Assembly (NCBI RefSeq): GCF_030123365.1
Contig: NZ_CP126107.1
Span: forward strand, 1,969,501-2,033,500
From: Neobacillus sp. SuZ13
Lineage (GTDB): Bacteria; Bacillota; Bacilli; Bacillales; Cytobacillaceae
Reading direction: 5' to 3'
DNA length: 64,000 nt
The notes beneath the pieces are model-generated. The model searched no databases. It was given only the letters and a program-made list of their open reading frames with translations, and was not told the origin of the DNA. The translations under genes and the position numbers were made by a program. The number at the start of each line of letters is the position of its first letter. Position 1 is the stretch's first letter. Below, piece by piece: positions 43,696 through 52,522 of this stretch.

Positions 43696-44717
43696 TGATT
43701 TTAAGTGTAGATAGACCGACAGAGAACCAAACTGGAAAAACTAACGAGTTTACACTCGTTCAAGCCGTAACAGATGGGTTGCGCACAATGTTAAAAGAGG
43801 ATGAGCAAGTTCTTTTGCTTGGTGAAGATATCGGTAAAAACGGCGGTGTATTCCGTGCTACTGAGGGTTTGCAAAAAGAGTTTGGGGAAGATCGCGTTAT
43901 TGATACGCCGCTGAGCGAAGCAGGGATTATCGGAACCTCTATCGGAATGGCTGTCAATGGATTCAAACCAGTAGCGGAGATGCAGTTTTTTGGTTTTATT
44001 TATCCTGCGTATGAGCAGATCATGACACATGTATCACGCATTCGTATGCGAACGATGGGAAGCTATACAGTTCCAATGGTCATCCGTGCTCCATACGGTG
44101 CCGGCATCCGTGCTCCGGAGGTCCATTCAGACAGTGTGGAAGCATTGTTTACACATATGCCTGGAATAAAAGTGGTTTGCCCTTCATCTGCATACGATGC
44201 AAAGGGGCTGATCATTGCGGCTATCGAAGATCCGGATCCCGTCTTATTTTTAGAGTCCATGAGAATCTACCGTGCTAACCGTGAAGAGGTTCCAGAAGGA
44301 AAGTATATAGTCGAAATTGGGAAAGGGAAAAGGCTCAAAGAAGGAAATGACGTTTCTGTTCTTGCATGGGGGGCGATGGTACCGGTAGCCATGAAAGCAG
44401 CGGAACAGGCCGAAAAATACGGCATTACCTGTGATGTCATTGATTTAAGGACCCTATATCCACTTGATAAGGACATTATTGCAGAATCTGTTCAAAAAAC
44501 AGGACGTGCGGTTATTGTTCATGAAGCCCATGCTACAGGCGGAGTGGGTAATGATATTGTTTCCATTATAAATGATACATCATTTTTGTATATGAAATCT
44601 CCGATTGAGCGTGTGACAGGTTTTGATGTACCGGTGCCATTATTTGCGCTCGAAGAACATTATTTACCTACACCAAAGCGGGTATTTAACTCAATCGAAA
44701 AAGTTATGCATTTTTAG
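43695..44717 (+). CDS. 2-oxoacid dehydrogenase E1 beta subunit
   Basis: 340 residues from ATG 43695, which follows GGGAGGGAAG; the longer frame from 43638 lies inside E1alpha. It contains LLGEDIGKNGGVFRATEGL, DTPLSEAGIIGT, EMQFFGFIYPA and HEAHATGGVGNDIVS, the standard E1beta pattern. It forms the alpha2beta2 E1 with the preceding gene. Confidence 0.88.
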   Translation: MILSVDRPTENQTGKTNEFTLVQAVTDGLRTMLKEDEQVLLLGEDIGKNGGVFRATEGLQKEFGEDRVIDTPLSEAGIIGTSIGMAVNGFKPVAEMQFFGFIYPAYEQIMTHVSRIRMRTMGSYTVPMVIRAPYGAGIRAPEVHSDSVEALFTHMPGIKVVCPSSAYDAKGLIIAAIEDPDPVLFLESMRIYRANREEVPEGKYIVEIGKGKRLKEGNDVSVLAWGAMVPVAMKAAEQAEKYGITCDVIDLRTLYPLDKDIIAESVQKTGRAVIVHEAHATGGVGNDIVSIINDTSFLYMKSPIERVTGFDVPVPLFALEEHYLPTPKRVFNSIEKVMHF

Positions 44718-44729
44718 GAGGGGAAAACA

Positions 44730-46016
44730 TTGGTTGAAGTAAAACTTCATGATATTGGTGAAGGGATGACAGAAGGAGAAATTATCCACTATTTCGTCAA
44801 AGTGGGGGATTCGGTCAAGGTGGACCAGCCTCTTGTAGAGGTACAAACAGATAAAATGGTGGCTGAGCTTCCTTCCCCAGCTTCAGGGAAAGTAAAGGAA
44901 ATTGTAGTGGATTATGGTAATACAGTCTCCGTTGGTACTACTCTTCTTGTACTGGAAACAGAAGGAGCAAAAGCGGTTGATACAGATAAGAAACTTGCAG
45001 AAGCAGCTTCTAAAAAGGTAGAGGCGTTACAATCACAACCGCAGCAAACGGCAGTGACCGAACAAAAAGGAGAAAAAAAATTCATCATGGCGGCGCCTTA
45101 CACAAGAAAAATTGCACGAGAGTTCCGTGTAGATATCAACGAAATTTCAGGTACTGGTACTTTTGGGCGCATCACTGTTGAAGATATATACAACTTTGTG
45201 AAAAAACGTGATGAGATCCAATCTCCTAAGGAAATGAAAGCGACTTCAACCGAAGTGGCCGAAGTAAAAACAGAATCTAAACAAGTGATTCAAAAGCAGG
45301 AAGTTCGGAACATAAATGAAACAAATGCAGAAGTGATTCCGTTTAGAGGCCGTCGGAAGCAAATTGCGAAGAAAATGACACAGTCACTTTATACGATTCC
45401 TCATGTGACACATTTTGAAGAGGCAGATTTAACTGAGCTGCTCGCCTATCGAACCGCTTTAAAAGAAATGAATATCCATGTTTCGGCTGTTGCTTTCTTT
45501 ATCAAAGCAATCGCAGTAGCCTTAAAACAATTCCCAGTATTCAATGCCAAGCTTGATGAAGAAAACGAAGTGATTCGTTTAGAAAAAGAATATAACATTG
45601 GAATTGCCACGGATACAGAAAACGGTTTAATTGTGCCTATCATTCATCATGCTGACCAATTATCCGTTCGCCAAATTCATGACAAATTAAAAGAGTTAAC
45701 GAAAAAAGCGCAAGAGGATAAGCTGACGCCGGCTGAGTTAAAAGGTGGAACATTTACCATCAGTAATGTCGGTCCATTAGGAAGTATCGGCGCTACTCCT
45801 ATTATTAATCATCCGGAAACAGGGTTAATTGCCTTTCATAAGACGAAAAAAATGCCTGTTGTGATGGAAAACGATGAGATTGCGATCCGCTCGATCATGA
45901 CCATGTCGATGGCTTTTGACCACCGCGTAGCAGACGGTGCCACAGCAGTAGCCTTTACGAACCGTTTTAAACAATTGATTGAAAACCCTAAGTTGTGGCC
46001 AATAGAACTTGCATAG
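44730..46016 (+). CDS. Dihydrolipoamide acyltransferase (E2) of the 2-oxoacid dehydrogenase
   Basis: 428 residues. A single N-terminal lipoyl domain has its lipoyl lysine at K42 (VQTDKMVAELPSP). The E1/E3-binding domain is MAAPYTRKIAREF...GTGTFGRITVEDI, and the C-terminal catalytic domain holds GTFTISNVG and the active-site AFDHRVADG. Flexible linkers separate them. The start is TTG 44730 behind AGGAGGGG. No E3 gene follows, so lipoamide dehydrogenase must come from elsewhere. Confidence 0.88.
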   Translation: MVEVKLHDIGEGMTEGEIIHYFVKVGDSVKVDQPLVEVQTDKMVAELPSPASGKVKEIVVDYGNTVSVGTTLLVLETEGAKAVDTDKKLAEAASKKVEALQSQPQQTAVTEQKGEKKFIMAAPYTRKIAREFRVDINEISGTGTFGRITVEDIYNFVKKRDEIQSPKEMKATSTEVAEVKTESKQVIQKQEVRNINETNAEVIPFRGRRKQIAKKMTQSLYTIPHVTHFEEADLTELLAYRTALKEMNIHVSAVAFFIKAIAVALKQFPVFNAKLDEENEVIRLEKEYNIGIATDTENGLIVPIIHHADQLSVRQIHDKLKELTKKAQEDKLTPAELKGGTFTISNVGPLGSIGATPIINHPETGLIAFHKTKKMPVVMENDEIAIRSIMTMSMAFDHRVADGATAVAFTNRFKQLIENPKLWPIELA

Positions 46017-46092
46017 TACACTTACAATCCACTAAACTTCAAGAATATAACTAGTAAGTCCGTCACGCTCAGCGACAATAGGACACTAAATT

Positions 46093-46158
46093 AGGAAGAC
46101 TACTCCACATCATTTTGGTAATGGATCATCATTGTCATAGATTGGTCGAGGTCTTCCT
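46093..46158. repeat. Inverted repeat AGGAAGAC/GTCTTCCT in the 376-bp gap after E2
   Basis: Eight-base perfect arms separated by 50 bases. The rest of the gap 46017-46392 shows no gene, only the cre box described separately. Confidence 0.4.
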
Positions 46159-46265
46159 ATCTCAAAAGCAGATAAGATGGGGAAACAGTTCTCCCGAAAA
46201 TAAACCGGACCTTACCAGAGGCAAGGGATGGAGGGGGGAATTTCCAATAAGAACAACAGTAAATT

Positions 46266-46279
46266 TGTAAGCGTTTGCT
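46266..46279 (+). promoter_or_regulatory. CcpA cre box upstream of the amino acid permease
   Basis: TGTAAGCGTTTGCT fits the cre consensus TGWAARCGYTWNCW at every position. It lies 114 bp before the permease start, so carbon catabolite control is likely. Confidence 0.7.
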
Positions 46280-46392
46280 TTTAAGGGTTTTCAGTTTGGA
46301 CAAGTTCGTTTCCATCTTGTAAACTCGTTGATAGTTCATTTTGATCTTTTTGTTTACGTATAGTAATTAATAGAGTTTAGGAGGACTAATGA

Positions 46393-47769
46393 ATGAAAGA
46401 TGCATCATTGCAAAAGAAGTTGTTGCCGCGGCATATAAGTTTGATGGCCATGGGAGGAGCAATAGGTACCGGGATTTTTAAAGGGAGTGCCGAAACTGTA
46501 TCATTAGCAGGACCGGGAGTGATCTTGACTTATTTGTTCGCAGGTCTATTGCTTCTCGTTGTTATGGGTGCCATAGCAGAAATGTCCATCGTCTACCCGA
46601 ACACAAATATGAAAGGGTTTGTTCAGAAAGCATTTGGTAAGCGCGCTTCCTTTGTTATGGGCTGGATGTATTGTTTCATGTGGCTGGCCGTATGTGTCAT
46701 TGAGATTGTCGTGGCAGGGAGTTTCCTGCAATACTGGTTTCCCTCCATTCCACTTTGGGAATTAAGTTTAGGCTGTGCCGCTTTAGTTATTGGAATTAAT
46801 ATGATGAATGTTAAAAATTATGGGGAATTTGAATTTTGGTTTGCAGGCATCAAAATCACAATGATTATCGTATTTATCATATTAGGTGCAGGTATTTTAT
46901 TTGGAGTCATTTCAAGCAATCAATCCAACAATCTACATAATCTTACAGAGCATGGCGGTTTTTTCCCAAAAGGGTGGATGTCAATCTTTTCAGCGCTGAT
47001 CATTGTTATGTTTTCTTATGGAGGCTCTGAATTAATAGGATTAACAATAACTGAAGTAAAAGATGGAGAACGGATTTTACCTAAGGTGATTAAAAGTTTT
47101 GTTTGGAGAATTGTTTTGTTTTACACGCTGCCCATTCTGGTTATCTGCGGTTTAATTCCTTGGAATGAAATTGCAAGCAGTGATGCGAGTCCGTTTGTCC
47201 AGGTGTTATCCATGGCCGGCTTTAAAGGGGGGGCACACCTAATGAACTTTATTTTAATTACAGCTGTCTTATCTGCAGCCAACTCTGGTATATATGGTTG
47301 TACACGGATGCTGCATTCCCTAGCGGTTGAAGGGGAAGCTCCGAAGTCTTTCTCTTTTGTATCAAAAAAGGGTGTTCCGTTGTATAGTTTAATATTAACT
47401 TCAGTTGTATTAGTCCTCGGCTCCATGATTGCCTTTGTTGCGCAGGAAAAGGTATTTACTTTATTAATGGCAGTTCCAGGTTTTGTCGTATCGTTGGTCT
47501 GGATTGGTATTTGTCTAGCACATTTAAAACTTCGCAATTCCTATCCTAAAGAACCAAGCTTTAAATTGTGGGCCTTCCCATATATAACTGGGATTACAGT
47601 CGTTACGTTAAGTATCATATCAGTAATATTTTTGTTTGATCAACAGAATCGAACGAGCATTATTACTTGTCTCGTTGTTTTAGCAGTACTATTTTTGATC
47701 TCCATCTTTAAGTTTAAAAATGTGGATGAAAAAGATACCATGATAGTAAAAAAGAATAAAATAGTATAG
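46393..47769 (+). CDS. APC-family amino acid permease, probably for phenylalanine
   Basis: 458 residues with 12 hydrophobic segments and the AAT-family start LLPRHISLMAMGGAIGTGIF. GPGVILTYLFAGLL and the NYGEFEFWFAGIK block follow. It sits after the phenylalanine dehydrogenase/2-oxoacid dehydrogenase genes and before paaI-paaK, so aromatic amino acid uptake is the best inference. Its own cre box and terminator suggest separate transcription. Confidence 0.83.
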   Translation: MKDASLQKKLLPRHISLMAMGGAIGTGIFKGSAETVSLAGPGVILTYLFAGLLLLVVMGAIAEMSIVYPNTNMKGFVQKAFGKRASFVMGWMYCFMWLAVCVIEIVVAGSFLQYWFPSIPLWELSLGCAALVIGINMMNVKNYGEFEFWFAGIKITMIIVFIILGAGILFGVISSNQSNNLHNLTEHGGFFPKGWMSIFSALIIVMFSYGGSELIGLTITEVKDGERILPKVIKSFVWRIVLFYTLPILVICGLIPWNEIASSDASPFVQVLSMAGFKGGAHLMNFILITAVLSAANSGIYGCTRMLHSLAVEGEAPKSFSFVSKKGVPLYSLILTSVVLVLGSMIAFVAQEKVFTLLMAVPGFVVSLVWIGICLAHLKLRNSYPKEPSFKLWAFPYITGITVVTLSIISVIFLFDQQNRTSIITCLVVLAVLFLISIFKFKNVDEKDTMIVKKNKIV

Positions 47770-47800
47770 TCATATATATATGGGAATAGGAAATCTATTA

Positions 47801-47841
47801 AAAAAATGATATGGGCCATTTTGGCTCATATCATTTTTTTA
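47801..47841 (+). terminator. Rho-independent terminator after the permease
   Basis: AAAAAATGATATGGGCC/GGCTCATATCATTTTTTT with a short loop, a strong stem with a T-run. Confidence 0.9.
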
Positions 47842-47865
47842 CATTTGGCTGTGTTAAACTTGTCT

Positions 47866-47996
47866 GTTGATTTCCGCTCCAGGCGCTTCGCTTTCTGCGG
47901 GCGTGCCGGGAAGCCTCCTCGGCGCTTAAGCGCCTGTGGAGTCTCCACTGCCCCGTACTCCCGCAGGAGTCTTCGCGCCTTCCGCTACAATCAACA
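47866..47996. repeat. GC-rich Bacillaceae intergenic repeat element
   Basis: Starts GTTGATTTCCGCTCC, ends CCGCTACAATCAAC, and holds the internal palindromic GGCGCTTAAGCGCC. It is much richer in GC than its surroundings. I recognise close relatives of this ~130-bp element between genes in many Bacillaceae. A 32-bp derivative with the same ends lies at 58645-58676. Confidence 0.75.
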
Positions 47997-48047
47997 GAGT
48001 GGCAAAATCAACAATATACCTTAACACAGTCTTACATTTATAAATAC

Positions 48048-48497
48048 TTAATCTTCTGTTTTAATAAAGGACTGATTTTTACGATAAACCATTGCTTCCA
48101 TAGTAGCAATCAATTCTTTGTTGCTATATACACGAATGTAATACCAGCCGAGACGATGGTTTTTCTTAATCTCTTCAGCCGTTGCGGTGAGTGTTTCACC
48201 TAATTTTCCAGCTGACATAAAATTGACGTTGGTTGTTACGCCTACCGCTGTTTTTCCATATGAGTTACTTGCTGCGGCAAATACATAATCTGCTAAAGAA
48301 AAGATTACTCCTCCATGAACGGTTCCATGGTTGTTTACCATGTTTTCGTCTGGGGTTAATTCAGCGGTTGCCGTGCCTGGACCTAGTTGTGTCAGCTTTA
48401 TGCCTAGAAATCGACCATAGGGCTCGTTTTTCATAATGTTGAGAATTTGGTCATAATGTCGTTCGAGAAGTGTTTGATCATCTAGTTGAGTCGTCAT
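48048..48497 (-). CDS. paaI: Hydroxyphenylacetyl-CoA thioesterase PaaI (hotdog fold)
   Basis: 149 residues. The hotdog signature NHGTVHGGVIFSLADYVFAAASN carries the HGG and the catalytic Asp. VGVTTNVNFMSAGKLGETL follows. PaaI releases CoA from hydroxylated phenylacetyl-CoA intermediates and protects the CoA pool when the pathway stalls. It is divergent from paaK, unlike the plus-strand paa operon. Confidence 0.85.
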   Translation of the reverse strand: MTTQLDDQTLLERHYDQILNIMKNEPYGRFLGIKLTQLGPGTATAELTPDENMVNNHGTVHGGVIFSLADYVFAAASNSYGKTAVGVTTNVNFMSAGKLGETLTATAEEIKKNHRLGWYYIRVYSNKELIATMEAMVYRKNQSFIKTED

Positions 48498-48714
48498 AAT
48501 ATTCCCCCCCTTTTTACTTACCGTTTTTTGATAAAACGTTTTTAAAGTGTTATAGAATATATTTGAAATATAACATTTTCGATGATTATTATCAATTTTT
48601 TAAATAGGTGAAAATATATTTTAATGTCAAGATTAATAGAAAAATCGCCTTGTTTCAGTGGAAACACCTGAAAATAAGATGATTCTTTATAATTAAAATT
48701 TTCAGTTTTCAATA

Positions 48715-48743
48715 TTGACACAGTGAAAATGAGGTATTAATCT
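48715..48743 (+). promoter_or_regulatory. Sigma-A promoter of paaK
   Basis: TTGACA (48715-48720), 17-base spacer, TAATCT (48738-48743), about 95 bp before the paaK start. Confidence 0.7.
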
Positions 48744-48837
48744 ATAAGTATGTTACATTAATTTTAACTTCCGTAGTTTTTTTGTTATTAGAAGGCTATC
48801 TATACTATTTATGGAATTAATAAGGAGGATTAGAGGT

Positions 48838-50163
48838 ATGTACAATCCGGAGATTGAAACGATGAACCGTAAAGAATTGGAAGCATTACAAGTAGCGCGT
48901 CTTCAACAGACAGTAAAAAGGGTTTATGAAAATGTTCCTTTTTACAAAGCAAAATTCGATGAGTTAGGGATCACACCAGAGGATATTCTATCGTTAGACG
49001 ACCTCAAAAAGCTTCCTTTTACAATGAAAAAAGATTTGCGGGATCAATATCCATTTGGATTATTTGCCGTTTCGATGGAAGAAGTAAATCGAATCCATGG
49101 ATCATCTGGAACGAGTGGTAAACCGACAGTTGTTGGCTATACCAAAAATGATATTAGGAATTGGGCTTCGATTGTTGCACGGGCAATTGCAACTGCTGGG
49201 GGAAGAAAATCAGATATTTTCCATAATGCTTATGGATATGGTCTTTTTACAGGCGGACTTGGCCTTCATTATGGTGCGGAAGAACTTGGAGTGGCAACGG
49301 TTCCTATTTCAGGCGGTAATACAGAAAGACAAATCACCATTATACAAGATTTTAAACCAAGAGGAATTTGTGGTACTCCATCCTATATTTTAAATATTGT
49401 TGAACAAATGGAACAAATGGGCATGGATCCGCGTGAGACAAGTCTTGAATATGGAATATTTGGCGCCGAACCTTGGACAGAGGAAATGCGTGCTACACTT
49501 GAGGAAAAGCTGAATATTAAAGCAATTGATATTTATGGTTTGAGTGAAGTTATGGGTCCTGGGGTAGCCATTGAGTGCATTGAGGCTCAAGATGGTTTGC
49601 ATATCGCTGACGATCACTTTTTGATAGAAGTCCTTAATCCTGAAACATTGGAACGAGTTGAAGATGGTCAGGATGGTGAGCTAGTATTTACTAGCTTAAC
49701 AAAGGAAGCGCTGCCAATTATCCGTTACCGTACAGGGGATATTGCCTCCATTACGCGTGAAAAATGTATGTGTGGCAGAACACACACGCGTATGTCTCGA
49801 TTAAAGGGACGAACTGATGACATGCTGATTATCCGTGGTGTAAACGTTTTTCCTTCCGAGATTGAGAGAGTACTCTTCCAAATTGAGGGACTGGTTCCAA
49901 ATTACCAAATTCACTTGATTAAAAAAGGAAGCTTAGACAGTGTGGAACTCCATGTTGAAATCGAAAAGCAGCGTTATCAGGAAATTGGAGAAGATTTAGG
50001 ACATGCTGACATTCAAAAGTTAAAACGGAATATTCAACACCATATGAAATCTAGCTGTCTAGTGACAATGGATACTATTATCAATAAACCTGGAAGCCTT
50101 CCACGTTCGGATGGAAAAGCAAAGAGAGTTGTAGATAAAAGGAATCCCGTGCCAGTAGTGTAA
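48838..50163 (+). CDS. paaK: Phenylacetate-CoA ligase
   Basis: Activates phenylacetate to phenylacetyl-CoA with ATP. The adenylate-forming motif is HGSSGTSGKPTVVGYT. YGYGLFTGGLGLHYGAE, IYGLSEVMGPGVA, RYRTGD and a C-terminal INKPGSLPRSDGKAKRV are typical PaaK blocks. ATG 48838 follows AAGGAGG at 9 bp; the open frame begins at 48811. In this cluster it would salvage free phenylacetate, while the 2-oxoacid dehydrogenase makes the CoA ester directly. Confidence 0.93.
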   Translation: MYNPEIETMNRKELEALQVARLQQTVKRVYENVPFYKAKFDELGITPEDILSLDDLKKLPFTMKKDLRDQYPFGLFAVSMEEVNRIHGSSGTSGKPTVVGYTKNDIRNWASIVARAIATAGGRKSDIFHNAYGYGLFTGGLGLHYGAEELGVATVPISGGNTERQITIIQDFKPRGICGTPSYILNIVEQMEQMGMDPRETSLEYGIFGAEPWTEEMRATLEEKLNIKAIDIYGLSEVMGPGVAIECIEAQDGLHIADDHFLIEVLNPETLERVEDGQDGELVFTSLTKEALPIIRYRTGDIASITREKCMCGRTHTRMSRLKGRTDDMLIIRGVNVFPSEIERVLFQIEGLVPNYQIHLIKKGSLDSVELHVEIEKQRYQEIGEDLGHADIQKLKRNIQHHMKSSCLVTMDTIINKPGSLPRSDGKAKRVVDKRNPVPVV

Positions 50164-50293
50164 TAAGTTATTAATAGATAAAATGAAAGCGAATTCACCT
50201 GTGCTGCAAAGTCTATCTTGTTCTATGACAGATCGACTGCATGGGTGATTGGCTAAGAAAATACTATTAAAACAATGATAATAGAAAATATTC

Positions 50294-50341
50294 TTGCCAT
50301 TCATATAACAATAAAATATAATAACGTTAAATACACGTTAT
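50294..50341 (+). promoter_or_regulatory. paaA promoter with overlapping palindromic operator
   Basis: TTGCCA (50294-50299), 17-base spacer, TATAAT (50317-50322). The palindrome ATAACGT-N7-ACGTTAT (50321-50341) overlaps the -10 box and start site, an ideal place for a repressor such as PaaX. A cre-like TGAAAGCGAATTCA with one mismatch lies at 50184-50197. Confidence 0.75.
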
Positions 50342-50361
50342 ATTTAAAAGGTGGTATTAAC

Positions 50362-51318
50362 ATGAGCAGCCTGGAAAAAGATTTAACTGAACAAGAAGAA
50401 TTGGCAAAATTTGTTGCTCGAATTGAAGCGGGCGATAAAATAGAAGCGGATGACTGGATGCCGGAAGAGTACCGGGTCGCACTTATAAAATTAATTTCAC
50501 AGCACGGAATCAGTGAAATTATGGGGGCACTGCCAGAAAAGGAATGGGTTCCAAAAGCGCCATCACTAAGAAGGAAATTAGGAATTATGGCTAAAGTGCA
50601 GGATGAAATGGGGCATGGACAACTGCTCCTTCGTGTAGCAGAGGATTTATTAAAACCTTATGGAAAAGATCGCGGCGATTTAATGCAGGATCTCTTTAAA
50701 GGAGATTTAAAGTTTCATAATGTGTTCCATATGGAAACCAAAACATGGGCTGACGCTGGAATGATTGGCTGGCTCGTTGATGGTGCTGCTATTATCACTC
50801 AAACAAACATGCTTGGTGCATCTTATGGTCCATATGCAAGAGCACTGCAACGCATTTGCGCAGAGGAAGTGTTTCATGCACAGCACGGAGAAGCGATTAT
50901 CATGGCACTTGCGGAAGGAACAGACCAACAAAAACATATGATTCAGGAATCGTTAAATGACTGGTGGGAAGCTCTTCTGATGTTCTTCGGCCCGGCAAGC
51001 AGTTCAACTACCGGTACAAGTAAACAGGATGTAACGATTAAGTATCGAATCCGCACAAGTACAAACGAAGAATTACGACAAAGCTTCTTTACGAAGTACA
51101 TTCCGCGAATTTTATCATTAGGCTTAACCATTCCGGATCCAACTCTTCATTTTGACGAAGAGCAGCAGCTTTGGGTTTACCAGCAGCCTGATTGGAATAA
51201 ATTTAAGCAAATTATTAAAAACAATGGCCCGCGCTCACAAGCACGCTTGAACTTACGGAGAGTCTCTTATGAAAACAATGCTTGGGTGCGCGATGCCTTA
51301 AGTGCGGCAGTTAATTAA
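50362..51318 (+). CDS. paaA: Phenylacetyl-CoA 1,2-epoxidase catalytic subunit PaaA
   Basis: 318 residues of the di-iron epoxidase that converts phenylacetyl-CoA to its ring 1,2-epoxide. Di-iron ligand motifs KVQDEMGHGQ and CAEEVFHAQHGE are present, as are WMPEEYRVALIKLISQH and PSLRRKLG. ATG 50362 follows AAAAGGTGG; the frame is open from 50275 but has no binding site there. It heads the main paa operon. Confidence 0.94.
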   Translation: MSSLEKDLTEQEELAKFVARIEAGDKIEADDWMPEEYRVALIKLISQHGISEIMGALPEKEWVPKAPSLRRKLGIMAKVQDEMGHGQLLLRVAEDLLKPYGKDRGDLMQDLFKGDLKFHNVFHMETKTWADAGMIGWLVDGAAIITQTNMLGASYGPYARALQRICAEEVFHAQHGEAIIMALAEGTDQQKHMIQESLNDWWEALLMFFGPASSSTTGTSKQDVTIKYRIRTSTNEELRQSFFTKYIPRILSLGLTIPDPTLHFDEEQQLWVYQQPDWNKFKQIIKNNGPRSQARLNLRRVSYENNAWVRDALSAAVN

Positions 51319-51336
51319 GGAAAGGGGAAGGGAAAC

Positions 51337-51687
51337 ATGGAGCAAAAGAAGACATTTTATCAGGAATTTGAAGTTTTCAGCAAACGGACACCTTCTGCAC
51401 CCTTTCAGCACCAATTCAGTTTATTGGCACCAAATGCTGAAATGGCGATGGTGATGGCCCAAGAAAACTTTATGCGCCGTGATCCGGTTGCAGATATTTG
51501 GGTAGTGAATCGTGAACATATACGTGGAATGACAAAGGAAGAAAAGCTTACATTGCAACGTTTGGACAATAAGGAATACCGTACAACGAAGGGATACGGA
51601 TACTTAAAGAAAAAATGGCGTCATTACGAACAAGCGATGTTGGATGAAAAGGAAATCCTTTCATGGGCAGGAGGGGACAAAAAATGA
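51337..51687 (+). CDS. paaB: Phenylacetyl-CoA epoxidase subunit PaaB
   Basis: 116 residues, the small bridging subunit: YQEFEVFSKRTPSAPFQHQFSLLAPNAEMAMVMAQENFMRRDPVADIWVV is the family pattern (shown here only as the block 6-55: FEVFSKRTPS...ENFMRRDPV). It overlaps paaC by 4 bp. Confidence 0.9.
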   Translation: MEQKKTFYQEFEVFSKRTPSAPFQHQFSLLAPNAEMAMVMAQENFMRRDPVADIWVVNREHIRGMTKEEKLTLQRLDNKEYRTTKGYGYLKKKWRHYEQAMLDEKEILSWAGGDKK

Positions 51688-52496
51688 CGGAACAAAATGT
51701 AACCAACAATTCTGAATTAAAGGATGCAGTGGTAAATTTATTATTTCAACTTGCAGACGATGACTTCTTTTATTCCTACCGTGGCTCTGAATGGCTTGGG
51801 TTGGCACCGCATATTGAAGAGGATGTTTCTTCTTCCTCGATCAGCCAAGACAGCATGGGCCATGCCGCAATGTTCTATCAATTGTTAGAAGAAATCGGAA
51901 TCGGAAATGCGGATGCACTCGCCCACTTGCGACCAGCAAATGAGAGAAAGAATAGTATTTTAGTAGAACGTCCAAATGGTGAAGGATATTACATGGAAGT
52001 TCCAAAATATGACTGGGCCTACGCCGTCGTTCGAAATTACTTTTACACCGCCGCAAAGAAAGTGAAAATCGACTCTTTGAAAAACAGTTCCTATGAGCCG
52101 CTAGCCAACGTGGCGACTAAGGTCAATATGGAATTGTATTATCACTTGCTTCACTGGAAAACATGGTTTGTCCAGCTTCTAAGTTCAACAGAAGAAGCAA
52201 AACAAAGAATGCAATCTTCGATTGAACAAGTCATGAAAGATTTTACCGATGTTTTCTCATTCGGTACGGATGGGGAAAAAATTATCGCAGCTGGATTAAT
52301 TGAAAATGAGGATGTCCTTAGCGGGCGATGGAAACAACTTTTAGAGCCTGTTTTCCAATCGATCGGTTTAACTGTTCCAGCAATTCCGGTAAATGGAGAA
52401 AGAAATGGCCGTAATTTTGAACATACAGAAGATTTAGTATCAACGATTGAGACACTTTCAGAAGTTTATCGAATAGATACTGCTGCAACTTGGTAA
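51684..52496 (+). CDS. paaC: Phenylacetyl-CoA epoxidase structural subunit PaaC
   Basis: 270 residues from ATG 51684 behind GGAGGGG, overlapping paaB (ATGA). It has LLFQLADDDFFYSYRGSEWLG, SSISQDSMGHAAMFYQLLEE and the later MELYYHLLHWKTW, the PaaC pattern. PaaC supports PaaA folding and substrate binding in the complex. Confidence 0.9.
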   Translation: MTEQNVTNNSELKDAVVNLLFQLADDDFFYSYRGSEWLGLAPHIEEDVSSSSISQDSMGHAAMFYQLLEEIGIGNADALAHLRPANERKNSILVERPNGEGYYMEVPKYDWAYAVVRNYFYTAAKKVKIDSLKNSSYEPLANVATKVNMELYYHLLHWKTWFVQLLSSTEEAKQRMQSSIEQVMKDFTDVFSFGTDGEKIIAAGLIENEDVLSGRWKQLLEPVFQSIGLTVPAIPVNGERNGRNFEHTEDLVSTIETLSEVYRIDTAATW

Positions 52497-52522
52497 TGAA
52501 CATATAGAAAAGAGGTGTGATC

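Noticed and set aside
47806-48024. 72-residue frame rich in Arg and Ser.
   Set aside because: It is produced by reading through the permease terminator and the GC-rich intergenic repeat, not by a gene.
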